DNA of 64,000 nt from Chitinophaga pinensis (GTDB taxonomy: Bacteria; Bacteroidota; Bacteroidia; Chitinophagales; Chitinophagaceae): contig CAMCMP010000001.1 of NCBI GenBank assembly GCA_945876095.1, forward strand, positions 124,001 to 188,000. The letters run 5' to 3'. The notes beneath the pieces are model-generated. The model searched no databases. It was not told the DNA's origin and was given only the letters and a program-made list of their open reading frames with translations. Of this stretch, positions 27,980 to 36,252 are shown one piece after another (positions within the stretch are counted from its first letter, which is position 1; every line of letters starts with the position of its first letter). Position numbers and translations under genes: made by a program.

Positions 27980-29269
27980 ATGCATCTTTTTAAATCATTC
28001 TGTTTTTTTACGTTTTTATTGATATCGGTAAATTCTTCGCAAGCCCAGCTAAATCCTGAGGGTATTTTTAAGCCAAATATTAAGGCAGTTCGCTTTCATA
28101 TTTATGGAGATCAAATGACGCTGCCAGTTTATAAACTCAATAGTGGTGACCGTTTGGAGCTACATTTTGATGACCTAGACGCGAATGTAAAAAGTTATTA
28201 TTATACCTATCAATTATGTGATTTTAATTGGAAACCTTTGTTATTAAGCCCCTTTGACTACATTAAGGGGTTTACCCAGCAGCGTATTTCTAGTTACCGC
28301 TTTTCCTCTATTGCGTTTACTCGTTATACTCATTATCAGTTGATATTACCAGAGGCCAATACTGTCCCTACTAAAAGTGGAAATTATTTGTTAAAAGTTT
28401 TTCTGGATGGAGATACCTCAAAGCTTGCTTTTACAAGGAAGTTATTGATTTTGGACACAAAGTCATCAGTGATGGCTCAATTTGTTCAGCCTTTTACCCC
28501 CCAATTTTATAATACCCATCAAAGAATTAAGTTTTCAGTAAATCTAGAAGGGTTAAATGCATTTGATGCCAATCAACAGGTAAAAGTGATGATACTTCAA
28601 AATAATCGTTGGGACAATGCCCAAGGAAATATTCGACCAACCTTTATTAGGGGTAATACACTGGAATATAATAATGAGAATGATTATAGTTTTGCTGGAG
28701 GAAAGGAATGGAGGTGGCTTGATTTAAGAAGTTTTAGTTTACAAAGTGAAAGGGTAGAGAGGGCTGAATATTCTAAAACTGCAACTAAGATTTTTGTAAA
28801 GCCTGATATTGATCGCAGTAGTCAGCAATATGTTTATTACCGAGATTTTAATGGGCTATATCAGGTTACTACTTATGAATCAATTAATCCCTATTGGCAA
28901 GGAGATTTTGCTACCGTTCAATTCAGATATCGAACTCCCAATGGCTTGCCCTATGCAGATAAAGATTTGTATTTGACAGGACAGTTAACAGATTATAAGT
29001 TGAATCAGGATTCTAAAATGCAGTTCAATGCACAAACAGGCATGTATGAAGGAATCCAATTTTTAAAGCAGGGATATTACAGTTACGGTTATCTGATGGT
29101 TGATAAAAATGAGCCCTCTAAAAAGATAGAAATCGATGGTAATTATTGGGAAACTGAAAATACCTACACTATCTTAATTTATTATAAATCATTCACAGAT
29201 CAGGCTGATCAGTTAATTGGTATTGGCAAAATAGCTACTAGAACAGATAGGCCAGGAATTAATTTATAG
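27980..29269 (+). CDS. Type IX secretion system plug protein (DUF5103)
   Basis: 429 residues with a signal peptide (FFTFLLISVNSSQAQ). The mature protein fits DUF5103: beta-rich, with PNIKAVRFHIYGDQMTLPVY, the YTYQLCDFNWKPLLLSPFDYIKG block, YRFSSIAFTRYTHYQL and the YVYYRDFNGLY region. In Flavobacterium johnsoniae a protein of this family was found plugging the periplasmic side of the SprA translocon of the type IX system. It works with other T9SS parts, of which a PorP/SprF protein and a cargo are encoded at 54-59 kb. Stands alone here. Confidence 0.82.
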   Translation: MHLFKSFCFFTFLLISVNSSQAQLNPEGIFKPNIKAVRFHIYGDQMTLPVYKLNSGDRLELHFDDLDANVKSYYYTYQLCDFNWKPLLLSPFDYIKGFTQQRISSYRFSSIAFTRYTHYQLILPEANTVPTKSGNYLLKVFLDGDTSKLAFTRKLLILDTKSSVMAQFVQPFTPQFYNTHQRIKFSVNLEGLNAFDANQQVKVMILQNNRWDNAQGNIRPTFIRGNTLEYNNENDYSFAGGKEWRWLDLRSFSLQSERVERAEYSKTATKIFVKPDIDRSSQQYVYYRDFNGLYQVTTYESINPYWQGDFATVQFRYRTPNGLPYADKDLYLTGQLTDYKLNQDSKMQFNAQTGMYEGIQFLKQGYYSYGYLMVDKNEPSKKIEIDGNYWETENTYTILIYYKSFTDQADQLIGIGKIATRTDRPGINL

Positions 29270-29353
29270 CATCAAATGTAGGCTGGCAGACTGAAGTAGC
29301 CGAGAAATTGGCATTCAATTTAATATTTATAAAAAAAAGTAACTAGTCTGACT

Positions 29354-29361
29354 TATATTTG
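29354..29361 (+). promoter_or_regulatory. Promoter -7 element of the SRP RNA gene
   Basis: TATATTTG, a full match to TAnnTTTG, ends four to five bases before the predicted 5' end of the RNA (29366). Because the RNA end can be inferred from its terminal helix, this calibrates the distance from this element to the start site. Confidence 0.65.
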
Positions 29362-29364
29362 CAA

Positions 29365-29461
29365 CGGCAAGTCTTATACGACCAGCTCCTGTTGAACTCC
29401 CCCAGGACCGGAAGGTAGCAAGGGTAAATGGTTGAGCGGTGCGATGTAAGTAACTTGCCAT
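29365..29461 (+). ncRNA. ffs: Signal recognition particle RNA, small bacterial (4.5S) type
   Basis: About 97 nucleotides. The apical domain carries the conserved core: CCAGGACCGGAAGGTAGCAA, with the GGAA tetraloop and the asymmetric loop AGCA that binds Ffh. The ends pair as GGCAAGT (29366-29372) with ACTTGCC (29453-29459), closing a single long hairpin, as expected of the short form without an Alu domain. With Ffh it targets nascent membrane proteins to the Sec machinery. It is followed by a short T tract that may terminate it. Confidence 0.93.
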
Positions 29462-29535
29462 TTTTATGTCTATTATTTTTTGATTTCTAAGTGTAAATCT
29501 GTTAAGGCCTCATTTGTTTTTTTCTTCTTTAAATT

Positions 29536-30522
29536 TTACTTTAAGCGTATTTTTTTTACTCCTTCATTAGTAATGATTACTGGCTTTATTAATCCATCTT
29601 TATCAAAATACATTCTGTCTACACAGGTAACTCTTGAATTAGCATTTGTTTCTCCCAAAGGTCTGCGATGGTATATAATATACCATTTGTCTTTGGAGGG
29701 TAATTTAATAACTGAGTGATGACCTGCACCAGTTGCGATGTCTGGGTTTTGTTTTAGTATTTTACCGATTCGTTTGAATGGGCCAAAGGGAGAATCGCCC
29801 ATTGCGTAGGCTACACTATAGTTAGGGCCAGTCCAACCTCCTTCGGACCACATAAAATAGTATTTACCCTTTCTTACAAACATCATTGGACCTTCAACGT
29901 ATTGTTCGGGAGTAATTTCTCTGAAAGTATTCCCATCTTCAAATGGGATGAATCCAGTAAAATTTTCATTTAGACGCGCTATATTACAATGGCGCCAACC
30001 TCCGTAAATAAGGTAATAGTCTCCATTAATATCCTTAAAAACAAATTGATCAATAGGTTGGGCTTTGTTATAAAAATCGTCAATCAAAGGCTTGCCTAGA
30101 TAATCTTTGAAGGGTCCAGCTGGTTGATCAGCTATAGCAATGCCGATTCCTCCTTTTTGATTTCCATTTTGTATATCATTTGCACTGAAAAAGAAATAAT
30201 ATTTTCCATTTTTTTCGATGATTGCAGGCGCCCACATGGCTCGGTGAGCCCATTTAATGGAGGAAGTATCTAAAATATTAGGATGCTTAGTCCAACTTAC
30301 TAAGTCTTTTGAAGAAAAAGCATCAAAATGAACTTGCTGGTTATAAGGTGCAGAAAAGGTGGGGTAAATCCAAAAAGTATTATTAAAAACTGCTCCTTCT
30401 GGATCTGCATACCAACCTTGGAATACAGGGTTTCCTGCATATTTCTTATTTATTTTATTTTGTGCTACTGCACAATTGCATAATAAAAGCAAAAAGTATA
30501 GCAATAATTGTGATATTTTCAT
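29536..30522 (-). CDS. Glycoside hydrolase family 43 enzyme
   Basis: 328-residue secreted or periplasmic five-bladed beta-propeller glycosidase; GH43 members act on arabinose-, xylose- or galactose-containing glycans. Signal peptide ends near ANA-like CAVAQ (residues 1-21). The three catalytic acids are visible: general base Asp40 (GWYADPEG), transition-state Asp in FKDINGDYYLIYGG, and general acid Glu in QYVEGPMMFVRKGKYY. The exact sugar cannot be assigned. There is no SusC/SusD pair nearby, so it is not part of an obvious polysaccharide utilisation locus. A TAnnTTTG element lies about 60 bases upstream. Confidence 0.86.
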   Translation of the reverse strand: MKISQLLLYFLLLLCNCAVAQNKINKKYAGNPVFQGWYADPEGAVFNNTFWIYPTFSAPYNQQVHFDAFSSKDLVSWTKHPNILDTSSIKWAHRAMWAPAIIEKNGKYYFFFSANDIQNGNQKGGIGIAIADQPAGPFKDYLGKPLIDDFYNKAQPIDQFVFKDINGDYYLIYGGWRHCNIARLNENFTGFIPFEDGNTFREITPEQYVEGPMMFVRKGKYYFMWSEGGWTGPNYSVAYAMGDSPFGPFKRIGKILKQNPDIATGAGHHSVIKLPSKDKWYIIYHRRPLGETNANSRVTCVDRMYFDKDGLIKPVIITNEGVKKIRLK

Positions 30523-30577
30523 GAATTGTTTTTAGAAAAATAATTTTATTTAGAAGGGTTTTATTAGGCAACGATGA

Positions 30578-30585
30578 CAAATATA
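30578..30585 (-). promoter_or_regulatory. Putative promoter -7 element for the GH43 gene
   Basis: Minus strand reads TATATTTG, a full match to TAnnTTTG, 55 bases before the ATG. No matching -33 TTTG at the right distance. Confidence 0.45.
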
Positions 30586-30715
30586 GGTAATTCGAATAAT
30601 GGAATTTGATAGAGTGTTTTCGTAATTAATTAAGGATGCAAACTATTTTTACCAAATCATAAACATTTCAAATTGTAAGAAAGTATTAATTTTACTTTAT
30701 TCAAATAGAAATCAA

Positions 30716-31180
30716 ATGGAGGTTCCGATTAAAAAAAAGTACTCGTTTTTTAAAAAAATAGGTCTATTAGCTTTAATACTTTTTATAGTTGGAATAGCTT
30801 GGGTATTGTATGTTTTCAATGAAAAATATTCAGATACCACCAAAATTACTCCTGCCTATACATTGAATGCTTTGGATCTGATTCATGAGTTTGAAAGAAA
30901 TGATAGTTTGGCGAATAAAAAGTATGTAGAGAAAATAATGGTACTAAATGGAGAGGTTTCAGAGGTGGAGGGAGTGGATAGTACTGTTAATATAAAGATG
31001 GCTGATTCAACTTCAGGTTCATATGTTATCTTTGCTTTTCAACAGCAAGATAAAGGACTTGCAGAGAAAATAAAGGTAGGTGAGAAAGTTTCAATAAAGG
31101 GGTCTTGTAGTGGAGGAGCTTTTAGTAAAATACTTGAAACTGAATTCATTACTTTCAAGCGATGTGCAATCAATAATTAA
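30716..31180 (+). CDS. Membrane-anchored OB-fold (tRNA_anti-like) protein
   Basis: 154 residues. A short basic N-terminus and one transmembrane helix (about 13-35, KIGLLALILFIVGIAWVLYVF) are followed by a domain of the OB-fold/tRNA_anti-like type: VEKIMVLNGEVSEVEG, then strands and VGEKVSIKGSCSGGAFS. Such proteins usually sit at the membrane with the domain outside the cytoplasm; their ligand is not known. The YceI gene follows after 19 bases in the same direction, so the two are likely one transcript. Confidence 0.75.
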   Translation: MEVPIKKKYSFFKKIGLLALILFIVGIAWVLYVFNEKYSDTTKITPAYTLNALDLIHEFERNDSLANKKYVEKIMVLNGEVSEVEGVDSTVNIKMADSTSGSYVIFAFQQQDKGLAEKIKVGEKVSIKGSCSGGAFSKILETEFITFKRCAINN

Positions 31181-31199
31181 AATTTATAAAAACTAAAAA

Positions 31200-31808
31200 A
31201 TGAAAAAAACAATTTTATTAATTGCTTTAGTTACCGTTACTGGTTCAATTTTTGCAAAACATTCAGTGTCTGTTTCTAAAAAAGAAAAATCAGCAATTCT
31301 TCCTGGCGCAAAGGCGGGTCCTAAAAAAACGACCACTTCGGGTACTATTTCTTTTAATGCAACTACCGCTAAGGATGCTAAGCCAAAGGGTGAAAACAAA
31401 ACAGTGATAGCTTCTATTGATATTGTAAAAGGAACTGTTGCATTTGAAGTAATCGTTAAAAATTTCAGTTTTGAAAATCCAATGATGCAAGAGCATTTTA
31501 ACAGTCCAGTTTGGATGGATTCTGAAAAATTCCCAACGGCTAATTTTAAGGGTAATATTGCTAATTTAAGTGCAATCAATTTTAAAAAGGATGGTACTTA
31601 TGCAGCTCAAGTAAAAGGCGATCTTACTATGCATGGTGTTACTAAATCGGTTACTTCTGCTGGTTCTATTTCAGTTGTTGGAGGCACCATCAAAATAGCA
31701 AGTGATTTCAATGTTGCTTTAGCTGATTATGGAATTAATGGACCTGCAATTGCTGCAGGTAAAGTGGCGACTGAGTCAAAGGTTTCGGTTTCTGCAGAAT
31801 TGAAGTAA
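31200..31808 (+). CDS. YceI family periplasmic lipid-binding protein
   Basis: 202 residues. Signal peptide (KKTILLIALVTVTGSIFA) and a lipocalin-like YceI domain that binds isoprenoid-type lipids in related proteins. Visible family features: SFEVIVKNFSF-like strand (here TVAFEVIVKNFSFEN), MQEHFNSPVWMDSEKFPTA, and the QVKGDLTMHGVTKSV block, which is the most conserved. It probably forms a two-gene operon with the upstream OB-fold gene; a strong hairpin terminator follows 20 bases after the stop. Confidence 0.88.
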   Translation: MKKTILLIALVTVTGSIFAKHSVSVSKKEKSAILPGAKAGPKKTTTSGTISFNATTAKDAKPKGENKTVIASIDIVKGTVAFEVIVKNFSFENPMMQEHFNSPVWMDSEKFPTANFKGNIANLSAINFKKDGTYAAQVKGDLTMHGVTKSVTSAGSISVVGGTIKIASDFNVALADYGINGPAIAAGKVATESKVSVSAELK

Positions 31809-31827
31809 CTAGCATTTAATTATTTAT

Positions 31828-31860
31828 AAAAAGCTTTTACCATTGGTAAAAGCTTTTTTT
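31828..31860 (+). terminator. Terminator after the YceI gene
   Basis: Perfect stem AAAAGCTTTTACC / GGTAAAAGCTTTT with a three-base loop, continuing into a T run. It lies 20 bases past the stop. Confidence 0.88.
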
Positions 31861-32035
31861 GTACCCCTAATAAATTGCATACTTAGAGTAATAATTTAAA
31901 TGGAAATTTTTGATATAAAACATCTTTTTCTACTGATAATTATCAATTCTGTTTTTGATTGGTATCATTGTTTATTTTTGTCAAATAAGATTAATTTGTA
32001 ATATTAAAAATAACCAGATATATTTTTTATTCAAT

Positions 32036-32665
32036 TTAATTACAAATTCCAACTTTATGTTTTATGAATTCATTTTTATTTAATTCACTCAGTATAAAAA
32101 AGGCTAGGTCTGCGGTACTAATCTTGTTTGAGTCAGGGATGGGGACATAGTCTGAACTGGTTATAAAATCACCGGTGGGTTCTGAATCTATTATCTCTGG
32201 TGGGCAGACCATAGTCCAATCCAGCTGGGAAGTTTTTAGATATTGATAAGCTTTAAGATGTTCCCTACTGATGGGTAAAACTTTGGCTGGAAAGTCGGGA
32301 AGGTCCATTATTAAGCGGTCTTTGTCAGCATTGAGTATGCTCATTTCGCCTACAGCAATAATTCTTGTAACATAAGCTTTTTGCATTTGGCCAATGATAT
32401 TTTTCATGCCCAGAGACCTTGTCATGTCTGATCCAGTTGAATCACCACCTAGTGAACATATAACAGCATCAGTCCCTAAAATTGCGTTATATACTTGTTT
32501 CTGATCAAATAGGGCCCCTTGAATGAGCTCTAGTTGGTCGTTTTTTGGTAGATCAGCCGTAAATACATTTCTACCAAATGCTCTCACATTGAGCCCATTA
32601 TAAAGCGCCTGTTTAACCAGTTGAATGCCTACCATTCCCGAAGCACCAAAGATTATAATTCGCAT
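32036..32665 (-). CDS. NAD(P)-binding epimerase-like protein (NmrA/SDR atypical)
   Basis: 209 residues, Rossmann fold of the atypical SDR type. N-terminal dinucleotide-binding IIFGASGMVGIQLVKQAL, then AVICSLGG at the end of the fourth strand, and YVTRIIAVGEMSIL. Members include flavin reductase/biliverdin reductase-like and NmrA-like sensors; the substrate is not clear. The C-terminal part with STADLAFFILSELN is typical for this group. It is divergent from the trp operon and lies 234 bases from the trp leader peptide. Confidence 0.78.
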   Translation of the reverse strand: MRIIIFGASGMVGIQLVKQALYNGLNVRAFGRNVFTADLPKNDQLELIQGALFDQKQVYNAILGTDAVICSLGGDSTGSDMTRSLGMKNIIGQMQKAYVTRIIAVGEMSILNADKDRLIMDLPDFPAKVLPISREHLKAYQYLKTSQLDWTMVCPPEIIDSEPTGDFITSSDYVPIPDSNKISTADLAFFILSELNKNEFIKHKVGICN

Positions 32666-32839
32666 AAACTTAATTTAACTACCTATATAATAATAAATAC
32701 AATATTTGCCGGTTCAAAATAGTAGTTTAAAAATTGACTATTAAGGCTGACTCCAAATTTACTTAAATCTATTTAGCATTGATATAAATTGTAGTATAGT
32801 GGTTCTACCCCTTGAGTGCAATAGGTTAATATTGTAATT

Positions 32840-32879
32840 CCTAATTATCAAAAAAAAAGTTTTTTTTTTGATAATTAGG
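32840..32879. repeat. Perfect 19-bp inverted repeat upstream of the trp leader
   Basis: CCTAATTATC followed by nine A (32840-32858), two bases, then nine T and GATAATTAGG (32861-32879): a perfect 19-bp palindrome with a two-base gap. It ends four bases before the putative trp -7 element and so overlaps the -33 region. It could be an operator or, if transcribed, a hairpin. The adjacent minus-strand gene starts at 32665 and does not need a terminator here. Confidence 0.8.
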
Positions 32880-32882
32880 CCA

Positions 32883-32890
32883 CATCTTTG
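32883..32890 (+). promoter_or_regulatory. Possible -7 element of the trp operon
   Basis: CATCTTTG matches TAnnTTTG except for the first base. It ends eight bases before the leader peptide ATG, predicting a start near 32894-32896. The -33 region falls in the T-rich arm of the inverted repeat, with no clear TTTG at the right spacing. Confidence 0.4.
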
Positions 32891-32898
32891 CAGGAGAA

Positions 32899-32952
32899 AT
32901 GAAAAATAATGTTTTAAATAGTAATAGTTGGTGGTGGCAGTCAATATTTTGA
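32899..32952 (+). CDS. trpL: trp operon leader peptide (17 aa, three Trp codons)
   Basis: The frame reads MKNNVLNSNSWWWQSIF and stops with TGA at 32950-32952. Three consecutive TGG codons (11-13) in 17 codons, directly in front of the trp genes, are diagnostic of a Trp-sensing leader peptide. An AGGAG lies only two bases before the ATG, too close for a normal ribosome-binding site, so initiation may be of the nearly leaderless kind if transcription starts near 32895. The stop codon lies immediately before the antiterminator arm, which suits control by ribosome position: a ribosome stalled on the Trp codons leaves that arm free, one at the stop codon covers it. Confidence 0.88.
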   Translation: MKNNVLNSNSWWWQSIF

Positions 32953-32999
32953 TGTGTCGATACGCTATTGTATGTATAATATATTAAGGCCCCGACACA
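32953..32999 (+). promoter_or_regulatory. trp antiterminator pairing
   Basis: TGTGTCG (32953-32959) is a perfect 7-base complement of CGACACA (32993-32999). The second arm is also the left arm of the terminator stem, so the two structures exclude each other. The first arm begins immediately after the leader peptide stop codon. Confidence 0.75.
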
Positions 33000-33016
33000 A
33001 TGTGTTGGGGTTTTTT
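32990..33016 (+). terminator. trp attenuator terminator
   Basis: Nine-pair stem (32990-32998 with 33002-33010, one G-U pair, CCCC/GGGG base), three-base loop, then six T (33011-33016). It lies between the leader peptide and trpE, 131 bases before the trpE ATG, where a terminator only makes sense as a regulated attenuator. Confidence 0.88.
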
Positions 33017-33147
33017 ATTTCCTCCTAAACTTTTAAACCAAGATTTGATAAAGGTTAGTTGTAATAAAATTTTGATCATTTGCTCCTTCCCTTGGATCAT
33101 TAAAAGGGTGTGGACTTTAAAGTAAAGGCCTTCATTGGCTGAGAAAT

Positions 33148-34566
33148 ATGAAAAAAATAACTATTAAAACCAATTACAAACAACTTCTGGCAGATGTTTA
33201 CACTCCAGTAGGAATTTACTTGCGACTTAGGGATAGGTTTAGGGACACTATTTTACTGGAAAGTTCTGATTACCATGCAGGTGAAAATAGCTATACTTTT
33301 ATTGGAATCAATGCAATTGCTGGAATAGAAATAAGAACTGCAAATACCATCGAATATAAACTTCCAGGACAAAGTCCTGAAAAGTCAAAAATTTCAAGTC
33401 CTTCTATTGTGCCCGAACTATTGTGGGATTTTATGCAGCGATTTGAAATAAGTTCGAAAGTCCCTAAACCCATTAATGTAGCCCAGGGGTTATTTGGCTA
33501 TTGTACCTATGATGCGGTTCAATTTTTTGATTCTATAAAGTTAGAAAATGGAAATCAGCAGGCTGGTGTTGATATACCGCTTATGCGTTACCGTTTATAT
33601 CAATACGTTATTGCTATCAATCATTTTAAAAATGAGCTATTTATTTGTGAAAATGCTATTGATGGGATAGATAGTGATATTGATTCAATTGAAAGTCTTA
33701 TTAAAAGTAAAGACGTACCAACATTTCCATTTTCTTCCAAAGGAATAGAGCATTCTAATCTTACTGATGCTGCCTATATAGCAATGGTAAAAAAAGGAAT
33801 TGCCAGTTGCCTAAGAGGGGATGTATTTCAGATAGTTTTGAGTCGAAGATTTCAGCAATCTTTTTCTGGAGATGAATTTAATGTGTATCGTGCCTTGAGG
33901 AGTATAAACCCAAGCCCTTATTTATTTTATTTTGATTATGGAGATTATAAACTGATGGGTTCATCACCAGAGAGTCAACTGATTGTTCAAAATGGCAAGG
34001 CTATTGTTCACCCCATTGCTGGTACATTTAAACGAACTGGTAATGATGAAACTGATAAGGCTTTAGCTATTCAGTTGGAAAATGATCCTAAGGAAAATGC
34101 AGAACATGTGATGCTAGTTGATCTGGCAAGAAATGATTTAAGCAGAATGTGCAGTGAGGTAGAAGTTACTCAATATAAAAAGGTAAATTATTATTCTCAT
34201 GTTATTCATTTGGTAAGTGAGGTGGTAGGTAAAGTAGTCGCTGAAACCAATCCATTTAAGTTATTGGCAGTTAGTTTTCCAGCAGGTACTTTGAGCGGCG
34301 CTCCAAAGTTTAAGGCAATGCAATTAATTAATGAAAATGAACCAACTGGCAGAAGTTATTATGGAGGCGCTATTGGATATATGGGATTTGATGGAACTTG
34401 TAACCATGCTATAATGATCCGTACTTTTTTAAGTAATCAAAATACACTTTATTACCAGGCGGGTGCTGGTATTGTGGCTGCAAGTAATCCAGAAAGTGAG
34501 TTGCAGGAAGTAAATAACAAATTGAATGCTTTAAAACAAGCCATTGTAATGGCACAAAATATTTAA
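33148..34566 (+). CDS. trpE: Anthranilate synthase component I
   Basis: Converts chorismate to anthranilate using ammonia supplied by TrpG; first committed step of tryptophan synthesis. 472 residues. The N-terminal LLES motif (residues 36-39), part of the Trp feedback-inhibition site, is present, so the enzyme is probably inhibited by tryptophan. The chorismate-binding domain has VFQIVLSRRFQ, HPIAGTFKRTGN, DLARNDLSR, the FPAGTLSGAPK block and the GGAIGYMGFDG block. First gene of the operon, preceded by the leader attenuator; trpG starts two bases after its stop. Confidence 0.96.
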   Translation: MKKITIKTNYKQLLADVYTPVGIYLRLRDRFRDTILLESSDYHAGENSYTFIGINAIAGIEIRTANTIEYKLPGQSPEKSKISSPSIVPELLWDFMQRFEISSKVPKPINVAQGLFGYCTYDAVQFFDSIKLENGNQQAGVDIPLMRYRLYQYVIAINHFKNELFICENAIDGIDSDIDSIESLIKSKDVPTFPFSSKGIEHSNLTDAAYIAMVKKGIASCLRGDVFQIVLSRRFQQSFSGDEFNVYRALRSINPSPYLFYFDYGDYKLMGSSPESQLIVQNGKAIVHPIAGTFKRTGNDETDKALAIQLENDPKENAEHVMLVDLARNDLSRMCSEVEVTQYKKVNYYSHVIHLVSEVVGKVVAETNPFKLLAVSFPAGTLSGAPKFKAMQLINENEPTGRSYYGGAIGYMGFDGTCNHAIMIRTFLSNQNTLYYQAGAGIVAASNPESELQEVNNKLNALKQAIVMAQNI

Positions 34567-34568
34567 TA

Positions 34569-35138
34569 ATGAAAATATTAGTATTTGATAATTATGATTC
34601 GTTTACATATAATTTGGTGCATTTGGTTGAAAAAATTCTGCACCAAAAGGTGGATGTATTTCGAAATGACCAGATTTCTCTTGAAGAAGTGAAAGCTTAT
34701 GATAAAATAATTCTTTCACCAGGACCAGGAATTCCAGAAGAGGCAGGTTTGTTATTGCCGCTTATAAAGGAATACGCTTCTAGTAAATCTATTTTGGGAG
34801 TTTGTTTGGGCCATCAAGCTATTGGTGAATCTTTTGGCGGAACCTTGGTTAATCTAGATAAAGTATATCATGGTATCGCAACTCCAATTACCATTACCAA
34901 TCCTTCTTCTCAAATTTTGAAGGGAATGGGCAATTCAATTGAAGTGGGTCGCTATCATTCTTGGATCGTAAGTGAAAAAGATTTTCCTCAAGAACTTGAA
35001 GTTACTGCAATAGATTCCAATGGTTTCATTATGGGATTACAACATAAAAAATATGATGTTCAAGGTGTACAGTTTCATCCAGAAAGTGTGCTAACTGTTG
35101 ATGGGGAAAAAATGATGCGCAATTGGCTTGGTTTGTAA
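34569..35138 (+). CDS. trpG: Anthranilate synthase component II (glutamine amidotransferase)
   Basis: Class I glutamine amidotransferase that delivers ammonia to TrpE. 189 residues. Catalytic Cys in LGVCLGHQAIGE (about residue 79), and the His-Glu pair in VQFHPESVLT near the end; the oxyanion-strand motif SPGPGIPEEAG is also present. Starts two bases after trpE, so translation is probably coupled. A dual role with an aminodeoxychorismate synthase (PabA function) is possible, as no pabA is seen in the window. Confidence 0.95.
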   Translation: MKILVFDNYDSFTYNLVHLVEKILHQKVDVFRNDQISLEEVKAYDKIILSPGPGIPEEAGLLLPLIKEYASSKSILGVCLGHQAIGESFGGTLVNLDKVYHGIATPITITNPSSQILKGMGNSIEVGRYHSWIVSEKDFPQELEVTAIDSNGFIMGLQHKKYDVQGVQFHPESVLTVDGEKMMRNWLGL

Positions 35139-35205
35139 GATCGAAACTTAGATATCATGAAGTAGTTAGGAGGTATTTATTTAAAAATTAATTTAAGTAG
35201 TAGGG

Positions 35206-36192
35206 ATGAAAAAAATATTAAATTTTTTATTTGAGCACAAAACGCTTTCAAGGGAACAAGCAAAAGAAGTGCTTACCAACATTGCTCAGGGGGGGTACAA
35301 TGAAAGTGAAATTACTTCATTTATAACTGTGTTTTTGATGCGAACAATTACTATTCAGGAGCTTCAAGGTTTTCGAGATGCACTCTTGGAATTGTGTGTT
35401 CGTGTAGACTTGAATGGAATGGAGGTATTGGATATTGTAGGTACTGGAGGTGATGGAAAAAATACTTTTAATATTTCAACACTAAGTTGTTTTATAGTAG
35501 CTGGTACTGGAAATAAAGTTGCTAAGCATGGTAATTATGGAGCATCTTCCATCAGTGGTTCAAGCAATGTAATGGAGCAGTTGGGATATCAGTTTACCAA
35601 TGATGTGGCAATTTTACAAGATCAATTAACAACTGCGAATATTTGTTTTTTGCATGCACCTCTATTTCATCCTGCATTAAAAACAGTGGGTCCAATTCGA
35701 AAAAACTTGGGTATCCGTACTTTTTTCAATATGCTAGGACCAATGGTAAATCCTGCATTTCCAAAGCATCAACTAGTAGGAGTTTATAATTTAGAAATGG
35801 CAAGGATATATAATTATTTATTGCAACCAACTGGAAATAATTTCACTATCATCCACAGCCTTGATGGATATGATGAGATTTCATTAACAGGAGATACTAA
35901 AGTAATTACCAATGAAGGAGAAAGAATATACAGTGCGGAAGATTTAGGTAAAATGTTAGTAAATCCAGAAGATATTTATGGAGGAGATACTGTACAAGCA
36001 GCAGCTCAAATATTTATTAATATACTAGAAGGTAAGGGTAGTTTGGCACAAAATGCAGTGGTATTATCTAATTCGGCAATGGCATTGCAATGTACTGGAC
36101 ATTACAGTTCATACGATGAGTGTTACCAACTTGCATTAGATAGTCTAGAGAGTGGAAAGGCTTTGGGTGTTCTTAAAAAGCTTTGTAATTAA
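35206..36192 (+). CDS. trpD: Anthranilate phosphoribosyltransferase
   Basis: Joins anthranilate to PRPP, giving phosphoribosylanthranilate. 328 residues, normal length. The PRPP-binding GTGGDGKNTFNIST (about residues 79-92), KHGNYGASSISGSSNVMEQLG and LGPMVNPAFPKHQLVGVYN motifs are present and complete. The GTGGDG and KHGN loops are intact, so the enzyme should be active. It follows trpG after 67 bases, with an AGGG just before the ATG. Confidence 0.95.
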   Translation: MKKILNFLFEHKTLSREQAKEVLTNIAQGGYNESEITSFITVFLMRTITIQELQGFRDALLELCVRVDLNGMEVLDIVGTGGDGKNTFNISTLSCFIVAGTGNKVAKHGNYGASSISGSSNVMEQLGYQFTNDVAILQDQLTTANICFLHAPLFHPALKTVGPIRKNLGIRTFFNMLGPMVNPAFPKHQLVGVYNLEMARIYNYLLQPTGNNFTIIHSLDGYDEISLTGDTKVITNEGERIYSAEDLGKMLVNPEDIYGGDTVQAAAQIFINILEGKGSLAQNAVVLSNSAMALQCTGHYSSYDECYQLALDSLESGKALGVLKKLCN

Positions 36193-36252
36193 TTATTTTA
36201 AAAAAATCGGAACTTATTTGTTTGCCCTTAATTATAAATTCTAAGTACTAGT

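Noticed and set aside
32892..32896. AGGAG as Shine-Dalgarno sequence of the trp leader peptide
   Set aside because: It is only two bases from the ATG, too near to work in the usual way, and Bacteroidota rely little on such sites.
32759..32944. Minus-strand open frame antisense to the trp leader
   Set aside because: It runs through the A/T tracts of the inverted repeat and has no protein-like composition; the plus-strand leader peptide explains the region better.
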